Origin: Termitomyces sp. T153 | Lineage: Eukaryota > Basidiomycota > Agaricomycetes > Agaricales > Lyophyllaceae | Reading direction: 5' to 3' | Assembly (NCBI GenBank): GCA_018296165.2 | Contig: JACKQL020000046.1 | Span: 124,001 to 188,000 of the forward strand | Length of the DNA stretch: 64,000 nucleotides | Program-made: the position numbers and the translations under genes | Notes under the pieces: model-generated | Database searches by the model: none | What the model was told of the DNA's origin: nothing | Seen by the model: only the letters and a program-made list of their open reading frames with translations | In this document: positions 57,994 to 64,000 of the stretch, piece after piece | Layout: each line of letters opens with the position of its first letter | How positions within the stretch are numbered: position 1 is the first letter of the stretch

Positions 57994-59120
57994 TGTCAGG
58001 TTCCACTGACCATGGGGGCTCAGCTGCACTGGGCAAATCCTTACTAGGTGGATGTGATTCCCTGCACTGATAACTGGGCACTTGGAGAAGTTCTAAATGC
58101 AGGGGACTTGTAAGAATGAGTGATGGGAAGTGATCCAAGCAAGTCTAGGGTGGTCTGGAAGAGTGTAGGACAAGTTGCAGGGAAAGGGACAGGCTTGACA
58201 GGGTGTCAGGTACAAGTCTGTAAGTGAGTATTGTAGGTGTGGAGGAAGTGGAGGCTATGCAAGTGATGGGAGTGGAGCCAGAGCTTGATGGGGGATCAAC
58301 AGAAGTTGATGGGATTTGGGACTGAGCAAGTGGCAAGGTCTGGAGTTGGTTTAAAGAATGTTTGGGGTTTGTAATCATAAGCACAGGGTTTGTAAAGATG
58401 TTGAGAGTGAAAAGGACTTGAGCATGATGAAGGAAACAGATCAAATGAGATAAGACAGAGCTGAATGGAATGAGGCAGAGTTGAGGTGAGATTGAGACAA
58501 GAATGAAAATAGATTCAGGTGGAGATACAAGATGATAACAAGGACAATAATGGAATAGAGATGAGACAAGACTGGGAGACTGAGAGTAAAGGAAATGTAA
58601 CACAGAACATGGAACACAAAAGAGAAACAATCAGACCATAGGTAATATCAAGCAATATTAAGACTAGAGTACAAGAAGCTACTCTATAACCTATATACTG
58701 GCTACTGGAGTGCTCTAGAGGACAGCAGGTGTGGTGTCAGGGCTTGGTGGAGCTCAGTGGAGTTGATGGGTGTCAGTTGTGATCACAGGGTGGGCTGTGT
58801 TGATATCTTGATGGGATCAGTTGGGAATGCAGGCTGTCCTGAGGTTGTCATAATGGGCTGGTGACATATAACAGAGTCAGGAACAGCAGGGGATGGTTCC
58901 AGGGGCTCAGGAGAGCCAGGGGAAGTGTTGGCAGCTGCAAAGAAAACATTGGAGTTGGCCAGGGGGCCATTGGGGTTTGCTGGAGAAGTGTCAGAGTTGC
59001 CTAGAGCAGGCATGGAGGGTGTACAATGGTTGGAGGATTGAGAGGGCATTGGGGGGGGGATGCTCCATGGAAGTAAGCAGGCTGGGATTGGGTTTGGAAT
59101 CCAGGGAGCAGGTGGTGACA
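57994..59120 (-). mobile_element. Solo LTR of the B/D family inside G (TSD atttt)
   Basis: 1,127 bp from tgtcaggttccactgacc to ggagcaggtggtgaca, the same family as the D and E LTRs but almost CpG-free. atttt flanks it at 57989-57993 and 59121-59125. It shows the decayed version of what D and E look like when CpG-rich. Confidence 0.92.
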
Positions 59121-59125
59121 ATTTT

Positions 59126-59533
59126 CAATGTGTCAGAGTCAAAGGCATCCCTACCGAAGTAGATATAGGTGAGGCAGGACTGTAGGAATTGCTCCCCACT
59201 GGAGCAGGTACCATCATATGCATTTGGTCTTGCAGGACATGAAATCTGTGGCTGTAGGGTCACTGGAGCTGCAGAGATGGGTGCAGATGTGGTTGGGGCT
59301 GGTTCCACAGCTGTGGGAGGAGCAGAGATAGGAGTTAGGCATTTGAGCAATGCCTGGAGTGATTGGGAGATCAGATCTGTTATTTGATGGAGGGTAGAGA
59401 GTTTGGTAGTATGGTGAGTGAGAGATGATTGCATTAGTTGCACCTAGGCTTCTAGGTGTAGCAGGCAAGTCCAGGCTTTGTCCTATGGCACCAGGGCCTC
59501 CAAAGGAGTGTCTGGGTTGGTGAGCTGAGACAT
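59126..59533 (-). pseudogene. Element G gag, N-terminal part
   Basis: ATG 59533 (MSQLTNPDTP) opens gag. After one TAG it continues with QLMQSSLTHHTTKLSTLHQ, LSQ-type helix repeats and CPARPNAYDGTCSSGEQFLQSC, ending in AFDSDTLKI at the solo LTR. The layout matches gag of A. Confidence 0.82.
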
Positions 59534-59639
59534 AGAACTCCATGGTGTTTAATACTGGTGGGGAAGCAACAGATAGTGGCTTGGAGGTTCCTTGCAGCTG
59601 TGAGGGGCTTCCAGACCAGTTTTAGGAGACTTGTTCTGC

Positions 59640-60008
59640 TGTAAGGGCAACCTCTGGAGTGGTGGATTGGAGTCATGCAGCTAGCAGAGGGGAATCCAAA
59701 GTATATTAGCAGAGTAGACAACAATACAATCAGTAACTAATCACCTAGCAGAGGGGAATCAAAAGAGAACAAGTCTAAGGACCCCTGCTGCTTGGCATGG
59801 TGCATCTGTGGGCAGCAGAGGCATGGGAACTACTGTACAGAAGACCAGAGCTGCTCCTAACCCTAAGGCAATGATTGCTGAGGTAATACAGAGAACTCCA
59901 CAGTTCTCTGGAGATCTCTGGGGTTCTAGAATGAGCCCTGGAGACATCAAACAAGCTGTGGAGATGCTGGAACAAGTTGTGGAGGTTGGAAATGGAAGTC
60001 CACTGACA
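59640..60008 (-). repeat. Element G right LTR (5' LTR in element sense)
   Basis: 369 bp, followed by gaagt. Differences from 52756-53124 are mainly transitions. Confidence 0.9.
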
Positions 60009-60013
60009 GAAGT

Positions 60014-60045
60014 CCATCATGGAAGGTGAGGCAGAGCTGCAGCTT
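60014..60045 (-). mobile_element. Relic H, short tail right of element G
   Basis: ccatcatggaaggtgaggca continues the gag reading of H and matches A near 32848 (cgtcacagaaggttaggca). It ends in AT-rich host DNA. Confidence 0.65.
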
Positions 60046-61348
60046 TTGATCCAAATATTTTATCCATAGTAAGTTTAGAGTGTAATTTAATGTCATATCA
60101 AATTTTTTACTCTGCTCAGCCATGCACAATAGTTGCACTGAGAGAAAGTGGGACTTACAAAGGTGTTGGCACTGTCACAAGGAAAGCTATTTGCAATTTT
60201 ATCAAACACAAACACCCCAACAGTGCATTTGAGACTTACTAGAGCATTGTGTTTGACCTAGCAAATTATTTGTACCTTGTCAGGGACAGAAATTGCACGG
60301 CAAGACCTTGAAAAGGCTGTATACGATATAGTGACTGTAAAGAAGGTTTCACGTATGCTCAAGGTCAGAAACTCTTCAAATCCGCTGGTTCTGCACATAC
60401 ACTTGCAGAGGATGCCCTGATTATCATCACATATGTTCAAGTCTGCTACACTTTGTACTCGAGTTATATATAGGTTCCGAGTCTGTGTCTTCGGTACCTT
60501 GCATTTGTCATAAAATTGTTGTACTTTGTGGTGGGGATCATGATGGATGGCGAATGTAGGTCATAGTCCCCCAAGGTCAAGACCCTGGCGTAACTGGGGG
60601 TGACTAATGTACTGGTGAGCTTCCAGGTGTGATTTTATTGTTCTACGGGTGCATAAACAGGTGTAACAATGACCTGATCAGCCTCCAAATGCTCCCCAAG
60701 CTTCCATATTACGTCGCAGGCAACTATGTAAGAAGATTATGACGCGATGCGATTCTCAAGGGACCGGCTATAGAGAGCTGAAACATTCGTCAATATATGC
60801 CTCTAATACTGGCCTATCGTCGACCAAGGGAGGAGGGTACTTGGTATGTCCTTAAGTATGTCCCAGAGTACATATCTTCTCCGTAAGCACCCTAAAGTCG
60901 TCCTTTATAGACTTTGTGACAATTGACGAGTGGAAACCCCCTGTATTATCACCAGATTCATAGAAGCTTCCTTTGGTCCTCCCTCCGCCTCTGCGTCGGG
61001 GACCATCTATCGCATAGTTTGTTCAGCAGTCTTGTGTTCTTGCATACCCTTGACTCAGGTTTCGACAAGTGTTCTGAGGCAAGTCTTTGAACGCATATTG
61101 AGGAGTCGTTACAAGCTGGATTTGAGTCATGCTAAGAAATCAGATAACCGAAGTTTGACTGAAGTTCGAAAATCTCAAGAGTACAGGGTCTATTTCCAAC
61201 CTGGCAGGCGAAGGAGAACCCATCCACGGCAAACGACTCGAGCAACGCGGCGTATGTAACCAACCGTAAAGAGGACCCATGGATATAGACAAACCTTTCG
61301 AAGAAAGCGAATGTAACGCGGAACAGGAGGCTCGCGGTAAACTCCCCA
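60046..61348. other. Intergenic DNA, CpG returning from about 60290
   Basis: No gene is supported. CpG goes from nearly absent to normal at about 60290, marking the edge of the kinase island. 61230-61348 contains the frame that would continue the kinase beyond its stop (see the findings). Plus-strand frame 60930-61259 is unrecognised. Confidence 0.35.
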
Positions 61349-62821
61349 TTATTCCATAAATTTCGGATCAAGGTCCTTCCAGCGATCGTGATAGTCATAT
61401 GGCACACGTGAGAAAGGTAGATCGGGTGCGGCCAATGATAGTACATGCTGGGGTGTCAAGGGAATGACATGTTCTTCGAAGAATTGTAAAGCTTCCGAAG
61501 CTTTGAATCGCCGAGGAATATCGCGAGTCGTCATCCGATCAAAAAGGGGTGCCAGCATCGGAACAGCACGCGTCATATGCTACGAAATAAGGAATGAAAA
61601 CCAACGTCAACGAACAAATAAGGAGACACGAATCACAGAACTTACCTGGAATTCTGTACAAAACATAACACCTAGCATCCCGACGTCAAAGGCGAAAGGA
61701 TTGAAGTCGATTTCTCCCTGTAACGTATCTCCTGGAACCTGATTATACAGGGTGTTATAAGAGACCTGGCTTGGAAGACGACATTCCTCGAGGGGCACTG
61801 AAGGCGGAAACATGGTGGAACAGTCGAAGTCATAGAAGGCATATGTCACTCTTCCTTGTAAACGTAGAGACCTGCGGTAGAAGTTGAAGAGGTCATAAGT
61901 ATCGGCATTGAAATGATCGATGAGTATATTATCCGCTTTGATGTCCTATAATGGCAAAAGATCAATAAATAAGTCAACTCTCTAACGATTCAAGAAACGC
62001 ACCCCGTGAGCAATACGATGCTTGTGAAGGTAAGTCAATCCCTAATGCAGATATCAGAGTTGATTTAAGCCGGGAAGAAGGAAAGAAACCTTCAGAAGAC
62101 AATGTATTACGTGAAACACTTCTTTCAAACTTCCACAGCTGGGCGAAAGTGGATGAACACCCCACCTGGTCGTCGAATTATCGAATGAGCTGAGTAAATG
62201 TAACATTTGAAACATACCTAGGCATAAAAACCAACCAATGGCCCTCACAAGCAAGAACGTCTAGAACAGGTATAACGTGATGGAAATCACCCATTGAACG
62301 GGGCACCCCTTGGCTATAAAGGTATTTGAGAATACGAAGTTCCTCGCTCCCATCTAGAACTGCTTTGATAGCCACGTGCTGTCCTTGAGCATTTTGAGCA
62401 AAAGAAATGTTGCCCTGAAGATCGCATGAGCGTAAACTCTTCTCAAAAGGTTCACTGGCATACACACCACTGGACCGATGTTTCCATAAAGAGGTGGTAG
62501 ATATCCGCTGACTCTTTCCGACCCTTCATAACTTGCAAAAGGAAATTTTGTTTCCCCTATTTCTGGACGGGCTGGGTACATTCCAGCTGCATAATCCAAT
62601 TCAGAGGGAAACCGGTGGTACAAAGTGTAACCCTTTTCCAGGAGCCACGACCGGAGACGATTGGAATCCCACCAAGCGGTCCTTCGCTGGAATAATTGGA
62701 GGAATTCGGGATCGCCTAAAAACAAAGAAGTTCGCAGCACAGAATCAAGGGTGTCATTACTCTCCGAAGAATGATCAAAACTACTGTCCTGTCGTGAAAT
62801 ATGTAGGTAAAAAACCGGCAC
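61349..62821 (-). CDS. Kinase-like protein, at least 6 exons, 5' end unresolved
   Basis: A fungal kinase-like protein. Exons on minus: about 62820 to 62468, 62218-62414, 62090-62165, 62003-62041, 61646-61945, 61349-61579; introns are 53, 52, 48, 57 and 66 nt with consensus ends and matching phases. Motifs: AWWDSNRLRSWLLEKGYTLY near the N-terminus, QHVAIKAV (the ATP-binding Lys), GSEELRILKYL, the catalytic loop HRIAHGDIKADNIL (His-Gly-Asp for His-Arg-Asp), and YDFDCSTMF where classic kinases have DFG. These changes are typical, from memory, of a mushroom kinase-like family of unknown role. The open frame upstream of 62821 has no ATG, so a further 5' exon or another start is needed. The protein stops at TAA 61349-61351, possibly early. 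Confidence 0.8.
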
Positions 62822-63004
62822 ACGTAAGCCATATGTCTTATGAACATGTAATGCCGCCTTATCATCGTTCCAAGTGGATAGGTTCAGCTGACAGTAATCA
62901 AATGGCGAGGGCGAACAAACTAGTCAACACGACCACGGTCGGCAATTACATAAGTCATCAATCATTCAACGACAAGCGCACGGGCCTATAGCTCTTGCTA
63001 AGTC
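62822..63004. other. Kinase upstream region
   Basis: Should contain the true kinase start. An ATG at about 62830 (gcttac context) and one at about 62866 are candidates. A plus-strand open frame, 62533-62991, is antisense to the kinase and not credible. Confidence 0.3.
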
Positions 63005-63006
63005 CC

Positions 63007-63185
63007 AGACTCAATCTCACTTTGTTCAGTCAGGTCTTTGTATTTCATCAACTCAATGCTGACATCCAGACCCAACCTCACTATGTTTGGTTAGGACTTT
63101 GTATTTTGTCAACTCAATGCTGACATCCAGACCCAACCTCACTATGTTTAGTTAGGTCTTTGTGTTTCACCAACTCAAGGTTCTT
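63007..63185. repeat. Tandem repeat, period 61 bp, about three copies
   Basis: tcaatctcac (63011), ccaacctcac (63072) and ccaacctcac (63133) start successive units, each with ggt/gactttgt(a/g)tttcatcaactcaatgctgacatccag-type sequence (shown in part). The last copy is partial. Confidence 0.85.
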
Positions 63186-64000
63186 TTTTCAATCAATGTG
63201 TTTAGTCCTGTCATTGTCAATGTCAGTAAATGTAAGTCTTTATTATGGTTTCAATTATATTTTACTCAGTCAAATCAACCTTCCTTTGGAGTATTCCTTA
63301 GATTTTCAATATTCCAACTCTTCCAAGTGATTATCATTCAATAGATCATCTTTGATATACTTGAAAATTTGAAATCATTGATGAATCAAAGTCTCCTCCA
63401 CCTTCTGTATCCTTTTTATTCATACACTTTGAAGAGCATGTTTGACAAGTTTTTGACACCAAAATATACTAAAGAGAAAGAAATTAAGAAAAGTAGCCTG
63501 AGTAATGAGATATCTGTAATATCATTTATGGTATCCTTAGTACTAATACTTAGCAATCAGACCTTTGATTTGATCTTCTTAAAATTCCTTTTCAATACTC
63601 AGTGCAATCAAGATTTATTGCACATCACACATCTGTGTTCTTCAACTCAATATGTCTGACATACAATCATTTAATCACAAACCATACACCTTCAAATCAG
63701 AAAGCTTTTGGATCCTTAGAAACAAGAGCTAGTCTACAGCTATCAGCAATCCAATCTATCAAAACATACATATATGTCATAGTAGTGAGCAAAAAACTTC
63801 CTGTTCCTTAACAGAGGACCATCAACTTTACACATTCTATATTAATACTGCCTTTTGAAGCTTTTTCCATCTCAAAGCAATCTTCAATGCTTTCTTGATT
63901 AATGGTTTCATTAGCATGATAAATTAAAACCCATCATCTATATATAGAGGCTGTCATAATGTAGTCAAATATCCATTGAGAGCAGACAAAGTTAGAGATG
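63186..64000. other. AT-rich DNA to the window end
   Basis: CpG-poor, with short frames and no recognised gene, RNA or element. Confidence 0.3.

Larger units (their letters stand above)
52756..60008 (-). mobile_element. Ty3/gypsy chromovirus G, nested in relic H
   Basis: Two 369-bp LTRs (52756-53124, 59640-60008) start tgtaagggcaacc and end cactgaca/cccctgaca, about 95% alike. The target duplication is gaagt (52751-52755, 60009-60013). It reads leftwards: gag, nucleocapsid, protease, RT, RNase H, integrase, chromodomain, purine tract. A 1.1-kb solo LTR of the B/D family interrupts gag. Frames are broken and the RT active site is changed. Confidence 0.93.

Noticed and set aside
62533..62991. 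152-codon plus-strand open frame
   Set aside because: It is antisense to the first kinase exons, which carry family motifs and introns on the minus strand.
1..64000. CRISPR arrays, operons, ribosome-binding sites, rRNA
   Set aside because: None seen, and the short spliceosomal introns show a eukaryotic genome. The direct repeats found are too few or lack spacers.

Overview
The window looks like a chromosomal stretch of a basidiomycete fungus, most likely an Agaricomycete. The intact genes have many short GT-AG introns (46-66 nt). There is a class-E cytochrome P450 and a kinase-like gene of a type common in mushrooms, and the sequence is packed with chromodomain Ty3/gypsy and Ty1/copia elements. 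There are no bacterial operons, rRNAs, convincing tRNAs or CRISPR arrays.

Layout. 1-7.1 kb: a block of decayed, almost CpG-free copies of housekeeping genes (FG-nucleoporin-like, PP2C-like, possible cohesin Scc3, UGGT N-terminus, NMD3), followed by a PCNA gene that is open from ATG to stop across five exons yet contains no CpG. 7.6-8.2 kb: a solo gypsy LTR beside a perfect hairpin. 8.2-41.2 kb: an unrecognised open frame split by a five-level nest, each level marked by its own 5-bp target duplication: copia C (9163-40596, atcat), gypsy B (14072-39201, gtgat), gypsy A (18864-34165, cattg), LTR element D (23718-32645, gcagg) and solo LTR E (26764-27905, gtcca). 41.2-44.4 kb: AT-rich DNA with a 156-bp tandem duplication, a 630-bp TA-flanked MITE and three ~103-bp repeats. 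44.6-46.7 kb: an intact 12-exon P450 (512 aa). 49.3-60.0 kb: a second nest, in which relic H carries a solo LTR (aaacc) and gypsy G (52756-60008, gaagt), and G itself carries a solo LTR (atttt). 61.3-62.8 kb: a multi-exon kinase-like gene. 63-64 kb: AT-rich DNA with a 61-bp tandem repeat.

Two themes tie the window together. First, C-to-T/G-to-A decay at former CpG sites covers the repeats and the housekeeping block: Arg becomes Cys, His, Trp or stop, Asp becomes Asn, and paired LTRs differ as TG versus CA. The P450 and kinase lie in CpG-normal islands, and the innermost element D is the most CpG-rich of the nest. Second, the B/D gypsy family appears to carry an extra gene between pol and the 3' LTR on the antisense strand. 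It has a conserved start, stop and at least one shared intron position, and is distinct from gag-pol. This is the best candidate in the window for an undescribed system.
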